64,000 nucleotides of DNA from Rhizobium sp. WSM4643 (GCF_025152745.1 NZ_CP104040.1:3348001-3412000), one strand, 5' to 3'. Counted from the first letter of the stretch, positions 37,999 to 47,759 are shown. The notes: a model not told the origin generated them from the sequence alone. Program-made: numbers and translations.

Positions 37999-39647
37999 GC
38001 TTCCACCGCCCTTCCTTTGAGTGCGAAGAGCCCGCGGGGACGCTTCTGGATGAAGAGAATGATGAGGACGAGCACCAGGATCTTGCCGAGCACGGCGCCG
38101 GCGAAGGGTTCGAGGAACTTGTTGACGACGCCGAGCGACAGTGCGCCGACCAGCGTACCCCAGAGATTGCCGACACCGCCGAAGACGACGACCATGAAGC
38201 TGTCGATGATGTAGGATTGACCGAGGTTCGGCGAGACGTTGTCAATCTGGCTGAGCGCCACGCCGGCGATGCCGGCAATGCCCGAGCCGAGCGCGAAGGT
38301 GAAGGCATCGACCCAGCCGGTGCGGATGCCCATCGACGACGCCATGCGCCGGTTCTGCGTAACGGCGCGCATCTGCAGGCCGAAGGCGGACCGCTTGAGC
38401 AACAGGAGCAGCGCCACAAAGACCACCATCGAAAAGACGATGATCCACAGTCGATTCCAGGTGATGGAGAGCCCGCCGAGATCGAAGACGCCGGACATCC
38501 AGCTCGGATTGCGGACCTCGCGGTTGGTCGGGCCGAAGATGCTGCGCACCGCCTGCTGCAGGATGAGCGACACTCCCCAGGTGGCGAGCAGCGTTTCGAG
38601 CGGCCGGCCGTAGAGATAGCGGATGACGGCGCGCTCGATCACCAGACCGACGAAGCCGGTAAAGACGAAGGCCGCAGGCACGGCAAAGGCCAGCGAATAA
38701 TCGGCAAGTTCAGGAAAGGCGGAGGTGATGTACTCCTGCACCACATAGGTGGTGTAGGCGCCGATCATCACCATTTCGCCATGCGCCATGTTGATGACGC
38801 CCATGACGCCGAAGGTGATGGCAAGGCCGATCGCGGCAAGCAGCAGTACCGAGCCGAGAGACAATCCGTACCAGATGTTCTGGACGATATCCCACAGCGC
38901 CAGGCTGCGATTGATGGAGCTGATATCCGCCTGGATCGCCGGCTTCAGGTCGTCAGACGCGGTTTCCAGTGTGGTCGTGAGGATGGTCAGCGCATCGCGA
39001 TTGCCGCGCGCCGCGATCGTATCGATCGCAGCCTTCTTGTCTTCGACGCTCGCATCCGTCTTGAGCAGCAGCACTGCGCGCGCCGCTTCCATCGTATTCT
39101 TGATCTCAGCGTCCTTTTCGGCCGCAAGCGCCGAGTTCAGCAGGTCGAGATTGGCGGGATCGGCATCTTTCAGAAGGCCCTGGGCCGCGGCAAGCCGCGC
39201 GGAACGGTTCGGGCTCATCAGCGTCAGCTGGCTGGTAGCGGCGCCGATGACGCCGCGAAGCGCGTTGTTGATCTTGACCTTCGTCATCAGATCCGGATCG
39301 ACATCGGCAGCGGCTTCGCCGGTGATCGGATCGGAATAGGTCGGTTCGTCATCGGTACCGCCCTGGAGGAGAACCGGGCCGCCATCGGAATTGACGTAGA
39401 GAAGGCCGTCGCTCAACTGCTGCAGGATCTGGCTGACATGCTGGTCCTTGGAAGCGACCAGCGCTTTGATGGCCGCTTCCCGTTCCGGGAAATCGCCGAC
39501 GCCGAGCGCGTCGACAAGCACGTGGATATCGTCCTGGGCCTGGACTTCGCTCGAGATTATCACGCCCGAAAAAGCAAAGCCTGAAAATACGAGGCCCGAA
39601 AATGTCAGGCAAACCGTGATGAGGAAAATCTTTATGGCGCGATACAT
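37995..39647 (-). CDS. urtB: Urea ABC transporter permease UrtB, long form
   Basis: A 550-residue LivH-type permease. The N-terminal ~240 residues are a signal-led periplasmic domain (helical, HEAT-like, from DDIHVLVDALGVGDFPEREA) seen only in UrtB proteins. The permease part begins near NIWYGLSLGSVLLLAAIGLA and contains FGVMGVINMAHGEMVMIGAY. The extension may help gather urea or dock UrtA; this is inference. It starts about 110 bases after urtA. Confidence 0.95.
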   Translation of the reverse strand: MYRAIKIFLITVCLTFSGLVFSGFAFSGVIISSEVQAQDDIHVLVDALGVGDFPEREAAIKALVASKDQHVSQILQQLSDGLLYVNSDGGPVLLQGGTDDEPTYSDPITGEAAADVDPDLMTKVKINNALRGVIGAATSQLTLMSPNRSARLAAAQGLLKDADPANLDLLNSALAAEKDAEIKNTMEAARAVLLLKTDASVEDKKAAIDTIAARGNRDALTILTTTLETASDDLKPAIQADISSINRSLALWDIVQNIWYGLSLGSVLLLAAIGLAITFGVMGVINMAHGEMVMIGAYTTYVVQEYITSAFPELADYSLAFAVPAAFVFTGFVGLVIERAVIRYLYGRPLETLLATWGVSLILQQAVRSIFGPTNREVRNPSWMSGVFDLGGLSITWNRLWIIVFSMVVFVALLLLLKRSAFGLQMRAVTQNRRMASSMGIRTGWVDAFTFALGSGIAGIAGVALSQIDNVSPNLGQSYIIDSFMVVVFGGVGNLWGTLVGALSLGVVNKFLEPFAGAVLGKILVLVLIILFIQKRPRGLFALKGRAVEA

Positions 39648-39761
39648 CGGCTTTCTCGCCCTTGATAGTGTTGGCCTCGCGGCGCAATCGCTGGGACGGA
39701 GCTTCCGCCCGGAATCAAACCGGACGGAAGCCTTCAGGCAATCATCGGATCGGGGTCGTAC

Positions 39762-41054
39762 TCAGGAGCCCTTGCCACCGCACTTGCCGGTAGCAACGTT
39801 GAAGTTGCCGCAGGACATCGGCTTGCGCCAATCGGAGATCAGGTCCTTGGAGTCAGGGAGGAAGTCCGACCATTCGTCGCCGACGACGGCAGGTGTCTGC
39901 TGGACGATTTCGAACTGGCCGTCCGCCTGGATTTCACCGATCAGCACCGGCTTGGTGATGTGGTGGTTCGGCATGACGGTCGCATAACCGCCGGAGAGGT
40001 TCGGAACGCTGACGCCGATGATGGTGTCGAGAACCTTGTCGGTATCGGTCGTGCCGGCAGCCTGGACGGCCTTAACCCATGCGTTGAAGCCGATATACGC
40101 AGCTTCCATCGGGTCGTTCGTCACGCGCTTGTCGTTCTTGGTGAAGGCGTGCCAGTCCTTGATGAACTTCTTGTTGGCAGGGCTTTCGACCGACTCGAAG
40201 TAGTTCCAGGCAGCGAGATGGCCGACGAGCGGCTTGGTGTCGAGGCCGGCAAGCTCTTCTTCGCCAACCGAGAAGGCGACGACGGGGATGTCTGTTGCCT
40301 TGATGCCCTTGTTGCCCAGTTCCTTGTAGAACGGAACGTTGGCATCGCCGTTGATCGTGGAGACGACGGCGGTCTTCTTGCCGGCCGAACCGAATTCCTT
40401 GATCTTGGAAACTTCGGTCTGCCAGTCGGAGAAGCCGAACGGCGTGTAGTTGGTCATGATGTCTTCTTTCGGAATACCCTTCGAAATCAGGTATGCCTCG
40501 AGAATCTTGTTGGTCGTGCGCGGATAAACGTAGTCCGTACCTTCGAGAACGAAGCGCTTGACGCCTTCTTTTTCCATCAGGTAGTCGACGGCAGGGATGG
40601 CCTGCTGGTTCGGAGCAGCACCGGTGTAGAAGATGTTGCGCGAGGACTCTTCGCCTTCATACTGGACCGGGTAGAAGAGGATCGAGTTGGTCTCTTCGAA
40701 AACCGGCAGAACGGACTTGCGCGACGAGGACGTCCAGCAACCGAAGACGGCGGCAACCTTGTCTTTCTGGATCAGCTCACGTGCCTTTTCGGCAAACAGC
40801 GGCCAGTCGGAAGCCGGGTCGACGACGACAGCCTCGAGCTTCTTGCCGAGAAGGCCGCCCTTCTTGTTCTGCTCGTCGATGAGCATCAGCATGGCGTCCT
40901 TGAGCGTGGTCTCGGAAATGGCCATGGTGCCGGAGAGCGAGTGCAGAATGCCGACCTTGATCGTGTCATCGGCGGCAACTGCACTGCCGAAGGCAGCCGA
41001 CGCCGCCATGATGGCGCCGAGCGCTGCGCCCGTAATAGTGGATTTGAGATTCAT
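39762..41054 (-). CDS. urtA: Urea ABC transporter substrate-binding protein UrtA
   Basis: A 430-residue periplasmic urea-binding protein, the first gene of the urt operon. The signal peptide is MNLKSTITGAALGAIMAASA, cleaved near SAVAADD. It shows VGILHSLSGTMAISETTLKD, CWTSSSRKSVLPVFEETNSI and LFYPVQYEGEESS, all typical of UrtA. GGGGAG lies about ten bases before the ATG. In related bacteria urt is induced by nitrogen limitation; I do not find a clear sigma-54 site in the 190-base leader. Confidence 0.96.
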   Translation of the reverse strand: MNLKSTITGAALGAIMAASAAFGSAVAADDTIKVGILHSLSGTMAISETTLKDAMLMLIDEQNKKGGLLGKKLEAVVVDPASDWPLFAEKARELIQKDKVAAVFGCWTSSSRKSVLPVFEETNSILFYPVQYEGEESSRNIFYTGAAPNQQAIPAVDYLMEKEGVKRFVLEGTDYVYPRTTNKILEAYLISKGIPKEDIMTNYTPFGFSDWQTEVSKIKEFGSAGKKTAVVSTINGDANVPFYKELGNKGIKATDIPVVAFSVGEEELAGLDTKPLVGHLAAWNYFESVESPANKKFIKDWHAFTKNDKRVTNDPMEAAYIGFNAWVKAVQAAGTTDTDKVLDTIIGVSVPNLSGGYATVMPNHHITKPVLIGEIQADGQFEIVQQTPAVVGDEWSDFLPDSKDLISDWRKPMSCGNFNVATGKCGGKGS

Positions 41055-41199
41055 CTGGTTGAACTCCCCTCTTCTTGTTCCGCAACAGACCGGAAACGGA
41101 GATTAACTGTTGCTTAAAGAACTATCGGGTGCTGCAGCGCGAAAACACATACGTCGATTGACGTAGGCGCCGGGGGCAAACAGGCAGGCCGGAAGAGGT

Positions 41200-41226
41200 G
41201 GCATCCCCACGAAGCGGGAGATGCCC
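41200..41226 (-). terminator. Hairpin after the acid phosphatase gene, possible terminator
   Basis: GGCATCTCCC pairs with GGGGATGCC around a CGCTTCGT loop just past the phosphatase stop. There is no T-run, so it may be a weak or Rho-assisted terminator, or simply protect the mRNA end. Confidence 0.4.
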
Positions 41227-41246
41227 GGTCGATCCTCTCGGAGGAA

Positions 41247-43151
41247 TTATCCGTCGATCGTCAAGACGATCGACGTCGGACCGTAAGAGAGGCTCGCCCT
41301 ATGGCCTGCGACGGTCAGCTTTTCGAAGGCGCCAGTCACGGCGCTCGCCTTCAGGATCTCGATCTTCGTTCCAGGCGTCGGGACAAACCCGTCGGCAAGC
41401 GTCACATCGAGCTCGCCGGCCAGCACCGCCTTGCCATGGACGATCAGCGTACCCTCGCCGTTCGCGCCGAGCCTCGGCTTCAACACGGCCGTGGCAAGCT
41501 GCTGATAGTCGCCGCCGACGGTCACGGGCTTGTCTGCCGCCAGAACGAGCGAACCGCGGTCGGCCGTCAGGCCGCCTGTACCGAAGGCCGACGGCGATAG
41601 GGCCATCAGCGCGCCCTCTTGCAGCACGGTACCGCCGGCATAGCTGTTGGCGCCCGAGAGCCCGAGAATGCCGCTGCCGTGCTTCACCAGCCTGCCATTG
41701 CCGGTGATGTCGTTCCGCCAGGTGTCGATCGAATTGAAACCGCCCTTTGCCGCGTCCATCGTCACGGTCACGTCCTGTTCGAACGCACCGTAACCGTCGG
41801 CCGCCGCAAAGAGGTTGAGACGGCCGTAACCTTCCGCATCGTCGAGCAGCGGGTAGCCGGAGGCGATCTCCGTCGACTTCAGCACGGCGCGGCGCTGCTC
41901 GCCGCCCAGATAGGGCAGACGCGTTTCGAGAAGCGCTTCGGCGCCCTGCGGCACGTGCGCCGGCTGATCGGTCGCATGGATCGTCGGCAGGCCGTAGCTC
42001 AAGCGCTGCAGCACGTAGGCGCGATTGGCGTCATGATCGGCGAAACGGTCTGCGGCCAACGGTGCTGCATGGGCCGCAACCTCGAGTGCACCCGCATCCG
42101 CAACGCCTGATTTGGCGACGAGCCATGACTGCGCTTGGGCGTAGGCATCGCTCTTCAGCGCGGCATTGTCGGCCTTGTTCAGATTGTAGACGACCGTAGC
42201 CGTGCCAAGCATCCGGCCGCCCATCACGTCGAGAGGAGAATGCATGCCGGCGAGGATGCGGTCTTCGCCCAGTTCGCTGGCGCGCGTGATCATTTCCTGA
42301 AAGCGCTGCGGCACGAGATAGGCCATGGCCAGTGCATCCCGCCAGGCTTCCGCCGTATGCCCGCTCGGGAAACCGCCGTCCTCGGCCGGCTTGCCGCCCT
42401 TGGCCGGCTCCAGCGTTGGGACGACCGATACGTCCTGGCTCCAGCGGTAGGGGCGGGCATATTTGAAATAGCGTTTGGCCGGCTCCGTCGAGCCGTCACC
42501 GCTGGCGGCGTTGATGAAGTCGATAGCAAGTCCCATATCGGGGTTGGCGTCGGTCTTGTTTTCCGCGTCCGGCTTGCTGCCGGCGCCGCGATTGTTGCCC
42601 TTGTCATCATATTTGACCGTCGTCGCATCGGCTGCCACCTCGGTGATCGTGGTGGTCTGCTTCGAGCCGGCCTTCCAGGCATCCGTCAGCGGACCGAGGC
42701 CATCGACGATGCTGGCATTCTTGCCGCGCCGATCGTCGAGATAGGCGGCGACGGCCTGATCGGCCGTCCGCGCCCGCGTCGCTTTGACAACATAGGCGAT
42801 GTTGGCGTCATGGACGGCCTGGTTGACGATATGGCCGTCGGTCTTGCTGGACGGAATGCCGTCCCAATCCGTCTTGGCGACCGCCGGGCAATTATCCTTG
42901 GCCGGAGCCTCGACACCCGCATCGACGAAAGGCGTGCGCGGGGTCCAGATTTCGAGGAAGCCGGAGAGAAGATGAACGGCGGCGTTGGTGTCCACCGTCG
43001 AGAAGCAGGCGTCACCACGTTTGTTGGTGTTTCCGGCCTGCGCATAAGGCGCTTTCGCCGCCGTCGCCTGCTCGGCGCTGGCAAGCGATGGCACGATGGA
43101 AAGAAGGCAGACGAGGGCGGTGCTCAGGCGGCAAAGGCTTAAAACAGACAT
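41247..43151 (-). CDS. Secreted PAP2 acid phosphatase with autotransporter-associated repeat
   Basis: A 634-residue exported protein with a signal peptide of about residues 1-26 (ending PSLASAEQ). Residues ~30-400 form a class A acid-phosphatase/PAP2 domain with all three motifs: K-x6-RP in KRYFKYARP, PSGHT, and GEDRILAGMHSPLDVMGG. From about 480 to the end is a beta-helical region with a clear passenger-associated repeat, HGSGILGLSGANSYAGGT. No C-terminal 12-strand barrel is present, so export beyond the periplasm would need another route. ATG 43151 is preferred over the open frame to 43274. It is divergent from the sensor kinase gene. Confidence 0.88.
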   Translation of the reverse strand: MSVLSLCRLSTALVCLLSIVPSLASAEQATAAKAPYAQAGNTNKRGDACFSTVDTNAAVHLLSGFLEIWTPRTPFVDAGVEAPAKDNCPAVAKTDWDGIPSSKTDGHIVNQAVHDANIAYVVKATRARTADQAVAAYLDDRRGKNASIVDGLGPLTDAWKAGSKQTTTITEVAADATTVKYDDKGNNRGAGSKPDAENKTDANPDMGLAIDFINAASGDGSTEPAKRYFKYARPYRWSQDVSVVPTLEPAKGGKPAEDGGFPSGHTAEAWRDALAMAYLVPQRFQEMITRASELGEDRILAGMHSPLDVMGGRMLGTATVVYNLNKADNAALKSDAYAQAQSWLVAKSGVADAGALEVAAHAAPLAADRFADHDANRAYVLQRLSYGLPTIHATDQPAHVPQGAEALLETRLPYLGGEQRRAVLKSTEIASGYPLLDDAEGYGRLNLFAAADGYGAFEQDVTVTMDAAKGGFNSIDTWRNDITGNGRLVKHGSGILGLSGANSYAGGTVLQEGALMALSPSAFGTGGLTADRGSLVLAADKPVTVGGDYQQLATAVLKPRLGANGEGTLIVHGKAVLAGELDVTLADGFVPTPGTKIEILKASAVTGAFEKLTVAGHRASLSYGPTSIVLTIDG

Positions 43152-43330
43152 GGTGATACCCGAAATGATTGAACGAACGCCGGGAGAGTTAGAGCTCTCA
43201 TGTGACAGATCAATTGCAAAAATATTGCCATTCTGTGAACCTGTCGGTGCCCGCCTCTTGCCTTTCCCAACCATCCCGCCAAAACTGCCGGAGAGACGAT
43301 GAGCCCAACCGGAATGCCGGAAAGGAAGAC

Positions 43331-46300
43331 ATGGCAGCGCGCCAACGCATCATTCCGGTGAGACGCGAATACAATCGCTGGGTCGCCAACCAGACGCTGG
43401 AAGATTACGCGTTGCGCTTCACCGCAAAGAGCGCTCGCCATTTCTCCTCGCAGCGGATCTCGCAGACGGCGATCGGCGCGATCTCCTTTCTGGCGCTGGA
43501 GGCGATCGGCGGCGCGATCACTCTTTCCTACGGCACGACCAACGCCTTTTACGCCATTATCGTCGCCTCGGTCGCCATGCTGGCGATCGGCCTGCCGATC
43601 AGCCGCTACGCCATCCGTCACGGCGTCGACATCGATCTTCTGACGCGTGGCGCGGGCTTCGGCTATATCGGCTCGACTATCACCTCGCTGATCTATGCGA
43701 GCTTCACCTTCATGCTGTTTGCGATCGAGGCATCGATCATGTCCGGCGCGCTGGAGCTCACCCTCGGCATCCCGCTCTGGATCGGCTACATCATCAGCGC
43801 CGTCATGGTAATCCCGCTGGTGACGCACGGCGTGCGGCTGATCAGCAAGTTCCAGTTGATGACCCAGCCCTTTTGGATCGTGCTGAATATCCTTCCCTTC
43901 ATCTTCATCGCCTTGTTGGACTGGGAAAAATTCGATCTCTGGCGCGCCTTCGCAGGCATCCGCCATGCCTCCGGCCCGCCCGGCACCATCGCCGAATTCG
44001 ATCTGGTGGAGTTCGGCGCTGCCTCCGCCGTCATCCTGGCGCTGATGTCGCAGATCGGCGAACAGGCCGACTTCCTACGCTTCCTGCCGCCGGACCCGCA
44101 GCGCAAGTGGCGCCACCGCCTGGCGATCTTTCTCGCCGGGCCCGGCTGGGTCATCATCGGCGCACCGAAGCTGCTTGCCGGTTCGTTTCTGGTCGTGCTG
44201 ACCTTCACTTCGGGCGTCCCCCTCGATCGCGCCGCCGACCCGGCGCAGATGTATCTGACCGCCTTCGGCTACATGGTCCCCTGGCATAATGCCGCGCTGC
44301 TGCTGATGGCCGCCTTCGTCGTCGTCTCGCAACTGAAGATCAACGTGATGAACGCCTATGCCGGCTCGCTCGCCTGGTCGAACTTCTTCTCGCGGCTGAC
44401 CCACAGCCATCCCGGCCGCGTCATCTGGCTGGTCTTCAACGTCGCAATCGCCCTGCTTCTGATGGAACTCGGCATCTACCGGCTGCTGGAGGAAACACTC
44501 GGCATCTTCTCGATCATCGCCATGGCCTGGCTCTGCACGATCTCCGCCGATCTCTTCATCAACAAGCCGCTGGGCCTTGCTCCCCCGGGTATCGAGTTCA
44601 AGCGCGCCCATCTCTACGACATCAACCCCGTCGGCCTCGGCGCCATGACGTTGTCGGCGGCCGTGTCGCTGATCGCTCATTTCGGCGCCTTCGGCGATAT
44701 TGCCGCCTCGCTCGCGCCCTATATCACCCTCGTCGTCGCATTGATCGCCTCGCCTGTCATCGCCTGGGCGACCAAAGGCAAGTTCTATCTCGCTCGCAAG
44801 CCGCGCCACAGCTGGAAGAACCTGACGAGCATCACCTGCTCGGTCTGCGAACATCCCTTCGAACCGGAGGACATGGCCTGGTGTCCGGCCTATGCCGCGC
44901 CGATCTGCTCGCTCTGCTGTTCGCTCGACAGCCGTTGCCACGACATGTGCAAGCCGGCCGCCCGTTTCAACGCCCAAGTCGGCACCGTCGCCAAGGTGCT
45001 GCTGCCTCAGACCATCATCGAGAAGCTGACGACACGCCTCGGCCGCTACGGCATCGCCGTCGTGCTGGCATTGACCGCCATCGGCGCCATCCTGGCGATG
45101 ATCGCCCATCAGGTCGCCGCCGCCTCGCCTGAAACGGGTGAGGTCGTCAACCGCACCATCCTCATCGTCTTCTTCGTCTTCTCGGTGATATCAGGCGTCG
45201 TCTGCTGGTTCTATGTGCTTGCCCATGACAGCCGCGTCGTCGCCGAAGAGGAATCCTCGCGCCAGAACACGCTGCTGCTCAAGGAAATCGCCGCCCACAA
45301 GAAAACCGACGCCGCCTTGCAGAACGCCAAGGAAACCGCCGAGGCCGCCAACCGGGCCAAGAGCCGCTATGTCGTCGGCTTGAGCCATGAATTGCGCACA
45401 CCGTTGAACGCCGTGCTCGGCTACGCCCAGATCCTCGAGCGCGACGAAACGATCCCGACGCCGCGCCAGTCTTCGATCAAGGTCATCCGCCGCAGCGCCG
45501 AACATCTCTCCGGCCTGATCGACGGCCTGCTCGATATCTCGAAGATCGAGGCCGGCCGCCTGCAGGTTTACTCCAACGAGATCAACATCCAGGATTTCCT
45601 CGACCAGATCGTCGATATGTTCCGCCCGCAGGCCCAGGCGAAGGGGCTCGTCTTCATCCATGAGCGCTCGCCGGCCTTGCCGCAATTCGTCCGCACCGAT
45701 GAGAAACGGCTGCGCCAGATCCTCGTCAACCTGCTCTCCAACGCCATCAAGTTCACCGACGAGGGTAGCGTTACCTTCGATGTCGGCTATCGCAGCCAGG
45801 TCGCGACTTTCACCGTCGCCGACACCGGGCGCGGCATCAGTGAGAAAGACCTGACCCGCATCTACGAGCCTTTCCAGCGTGGCGAGGCCGAAAGCGTGCG
45901 GCCAATGCCGGGGCTCGGCCTCGGCCTCACGATCACCCGGCTTCTGACCAACACGCTGGGTGGAGAGATCTCGGTTGCAAGCGTGAAGGACGAAGGCTCG
46001 ACCTTCCGCATCCGGCTGATGCTGTCCGCCGTCATGCGCGCCGTGGCCGCCGCACCGCACGAAAAGCGCATTGTCAGCTATGACGGGCCGCGCCGCACGG
46101 TCGTTGTCGTCGACGATAACGAAGACCATCGCGAGATGATGCGCGAAATCCTGGCGCCGCTCGATTTCATCGTGCTGACGGCAGCGGGCGGCGGCGAATG
46201 CCTGACGCTGATCGAGGGCATTATGCCGGACCTCTTCCTTGTCGATATCCTGATGCCCGGCATGAACGGCTGGCAACTCGTCTCGCGTCTGCGTGAGGCC

Positions 46301-46717
46301 GGCCAGACGGCGCCAGTGCTGATGCTGTCGGCCAATATCGGTGACGCGGCTGTTCTCAGCGACAGCGACGACAGCCACAATGATGCAATCGGCAAGCCGG
46401 TCGACATCCGCCAACTCCGTGACAAGCTCGCCTTGCATCTTGGCCTGAAATGGATCTATGCCGATGCCGCGCCTGCCGTTCCCCTTAAGATCGAAGCGCC
46501 GATGCTGAGCCCCGGTGCTGCCCATGTGCAGGAACTGCTGCGGCTCGGCGAGATCGGCTATATCAGAGGCATCGAAGCCAAGCTTTCGGACCTTGCCAGG
46601 ACGGAGGCAAATCAGCCATTCACCGATGAACTTCGCACCTATGTCGCCGCCTTCGATCTCGCCGGCTTCATGACCTTCCTGCACGACTTCGACGAAAAGG
46701 TGGAATCCATTGGCTGA
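43331..46717 (+). CDS. Transporter-like membrane domain fused to hybrid histidine kinase
   Basis: A 1128-residue protein. Residues ~30-490 resemble an NCS1/SLC5-6-type permease with about 12 helices (GAGFGYIGSTITSLIYASFT, then FMLFAIEASIM). Residues ~503-546 are Cys-rich with CSVC and CSLCCS, a possible metal site. More helices lead to a kinase with H686 in LSHELRTPLNAVLGYAQIL, N-box NLLSNAIKFTD, DTGRGIS and GLGLGLTITRLL. A receiver domain follows with D972 in LFLVDILMPGMNGW. About 80 C-terminal residues are unassigned. AAAGGAAG precedes ATG 43331. It overlaps the next response regulator by eight bases. NCS1 substrates are nucleobases, hydantoins and allantoin, so a nitrogen-compound sensor is plausible. 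Confidence 0.88.
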   Translation: MAARQRIIPVRREYNRWVANQTLEDYALRFTAKSARHFSSQRISQTAIGAISFLALEAIGGAITLSYGTTNAFYAIIVASVAMLAIGLPISRYAIRHGVDIDLLTRGAGFGYIGSTITSLIYASFTFMLFAIEASIMSGALELTLGIPLWIGYIISAVMVIPLVTHGVRLISKFQLMTQPFWIVLNILPFIFIALLDWEKFDLWRAFAGIRHASGPPGTIAEFDLVEFGAASAVILALMSQIGEQADFLRFLPPDPQRKWRHRLAIFLAGPGWVIIGAPKLLAGSFLVVLTFTSGVPLDRAADPAQMYLTAFGYMVPWHNAALLLMAAFVVVSQLKINVMNAYAGSLAWSNFFSRLTHSHPGRVIWLVFNVAIALLLMELGIYRLLEETLGIFSIIAMAWLCTISADLFINKPLGLAPPGIEFKRAHLYDINPVGLGAMTLSAAVSLIAHFGAFGDIAASLAPYITLVVALIASPVIAWATKGKFYLARKPRHSWKNLTSITCSVCEHPFEPEDMAWCPAYAAPICSLCCSLDSRCHDMCKPAARFNAQVGTVAKVLLPQTIIEKLTTRLGRYGIAVVLALTAIGAILAMIAHQVAAASPETGEVVNRTILIVFFVFSVISGVVCWFYVLAHDSRVVAEEESSRQNTLLLKEIAAHKKTDAALQNAKETAEAANRAKSRYVVGLSHELRTPLNAVLGYAQILERDETIPTPRQSSIKVIRRSAEHLSGLIDGLLDISKIEAGRLQVYSNEINIQDFLDQIVDMFRPQAQAKGLVFIHERSPALPQFVRTDEKRLRQILVNLLSNAIKFTDEGSVTFDVGYRSQVATFTVADTGRGISEKDLTRIYEPFQRGEAESVRPMPGLGLGLTITRLLTNTLGGEISVASVKDEGSTFRIRLMLSAVMRAVAAAPHEKRIVSYDGPRRTVVVVDDNEDHREMMREILAPLDFIVLTAAGGGECLTLIEGIMPDLFLVDILMPGMNGWQLVSRLREAGQTAPVLMLSANIGDAAVLSDSDDSHNDAIGKPVDIRQLRDKLALHLGLKWIYADAAPAVPLKIEAPMLSPGAAHVQELLRLGEIGYIRGIEAKLSDLARTEANQPFTDELRTYVAAFDLAGFMTFLHDFDEKVESIG

Positions 46718-47630
46718 GCCAGCCTCCCTCCCCCGTGACATCGTTCTGCTCGTCGACGACTCGGCCGAAGCACTCGGCTTTTTGACCGACGCACTCGAAC
46801 AATCCGGCTTCTCCGTGCTGATCGCCACGTCGGGCACGGCGGCGCTTGGTATCGTCGAGCGCATCACGCCCGATCTCATCCTGCTGGACGCGGTGATGCC
46901 GAGCATGGACGGCTTCGAGACCTGCCGTCGGCTGAAGGCGAATGCCGCGGCGGCGCAGGTACCTGTCATCTTCATGACGGGCTTGACCGAGACCGAGCAT
47001 GTTGTGCACGCGCTGGAATCCGGCGGCGTCGATTATCTCAGCAAGCCGATCAACATCGACGAACTGCGCGCCCGCATCCGTGTCCATTTGCGCAACGCTC
47101 GCTCGGCCCAAAGCGCCCGCATTGCGCTGGACGCAGCTGGCCGCCATCTGCTGGCAGTCAAGGGCGACGGCGCCATCCACTGGTCAACGCCGCAGGCGAC
47201 ACGGCTGGTCAATGCCGCCATGGGCAGCGACGACGGCATGGAAATCGTCGTCCGCCATATCGCTGGCTGGATGCGCGAGCGGGTCGCGGCGGTGCGCGAC
47301 GGCATCATCTCGATCGCCCATGCCGGCCAGGCGGCGCTGCAGCTCGCCTTCCTGGGCGCAATCGGCCCTGACGAATATCTCTTCCGCCTCACTGCCGCCA
47401 ATCAGCGCAGCGACGACGAGGTGCTGCGCCAGCGCTTTTCGCTTACCCAGCGCGAATCCGAAGTGTTGCTCTGGATCGCCAAGGGCAAGGCCAACCGCGA
47501 CATCGGCGAAATATTGGGACTGTCGGCGCGGACGGTAAACAAGCACCTCGAACAGATTTACGTGAAGCTCGGCGTCGAGAACCGGGCCTCGGCCGCCGTG
47601 AAAGCCACGCATGTGCTGTACGAGATGTGA
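46710..47630 (+). CDS. Response regulator, receiver + LuxR-type DNA-binding domain
   Basis: A 306-residue regulator. The receiver (about 10-125) has the acidic pair VDDS, D60 in LILLDAVMPSMDGFE, the Thr in FMTGLTE and the Lys in YLSKPIN. A linker of ~110 residues is unassigned. The C-terminal helix-turn-helix (about 240-305) reads LTQRESEVLLWIAKGKANRD then IGEILGLSARTVNKHLEQIY. The TTG start lies inside the kinase gene, so the two are translationally coupled and are almost certainly partners. Targets are unknown; the divergent phosphatase and urt genes are candidates. Confidence 0.9.
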   Translation: MAEPASLPRDIVLLVDDSAEALGFLTDALEQSGFSVLIATSGTAALGIVERITPDLILLDAVMPSMDGFETCRRLKANAAAAQVPVIFMTGLTETEHVVHALESGGVDYLSKPINIDELRARIRVHLRNARSAQSARIALDAAGRHLLAVKGDGAIHWSTPQATRLVNAAMGSDDGMEIVVRHIAGWMRERVAAVRDGIISIAHAGQAALQLAFLGAIGPDEYLFRLTAANQRSDDEVLRQRFSLTQRESEVLLWIAKGKANRDIGEILGLSARTVNKHLEQIYVKLGVENRASAAVKATHVLYEM

Positions 47631-47651
47631 GACGGTGTTGGAGGCTGGAAC

Positions 47652-47759
47652 AGCATGATTTTAGGCGTGTTCGGCCTAAAATCTGAATCCTGTTCTAAAT
47701 TAAATGGTGAGAGCATGATGTCGCCTGAAAACCGCTCACACTTTTCGGCATCATGCTCT
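47652..47759. repeat. Pair of rhizobial palindromes
   Basis: ATTTTAGGC (47658-47666) pairs with GCCTAAAAT (47674-47682). AGAGCATGATG (47710-47720) pairs with CATCATGCTCT (47749-47759) around GAAAACCGCTCACACTTTTC. The repeat fills the gap between the converging regulator and dehydrogenase genes, and may act as a two-way terminator. Confidence 0.8.

Noticed and set aside
37971..39584. 537-codon open frame antisense to urtB
   Set aside because: It shadows a gene with clear motifs and has no similarity I recognise.
43200..43260. Possible Pho box between the phosphatase and kinase genes
   Set aside because: Only one CTGTCAC half-site is present; the second half at the required 11-base step is missing.
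45191..46975. 594-codon open frame antisense to the hybrid kinase
   Set aside because: Same reason: codon-bias shadow of the kinase and regulator genes.
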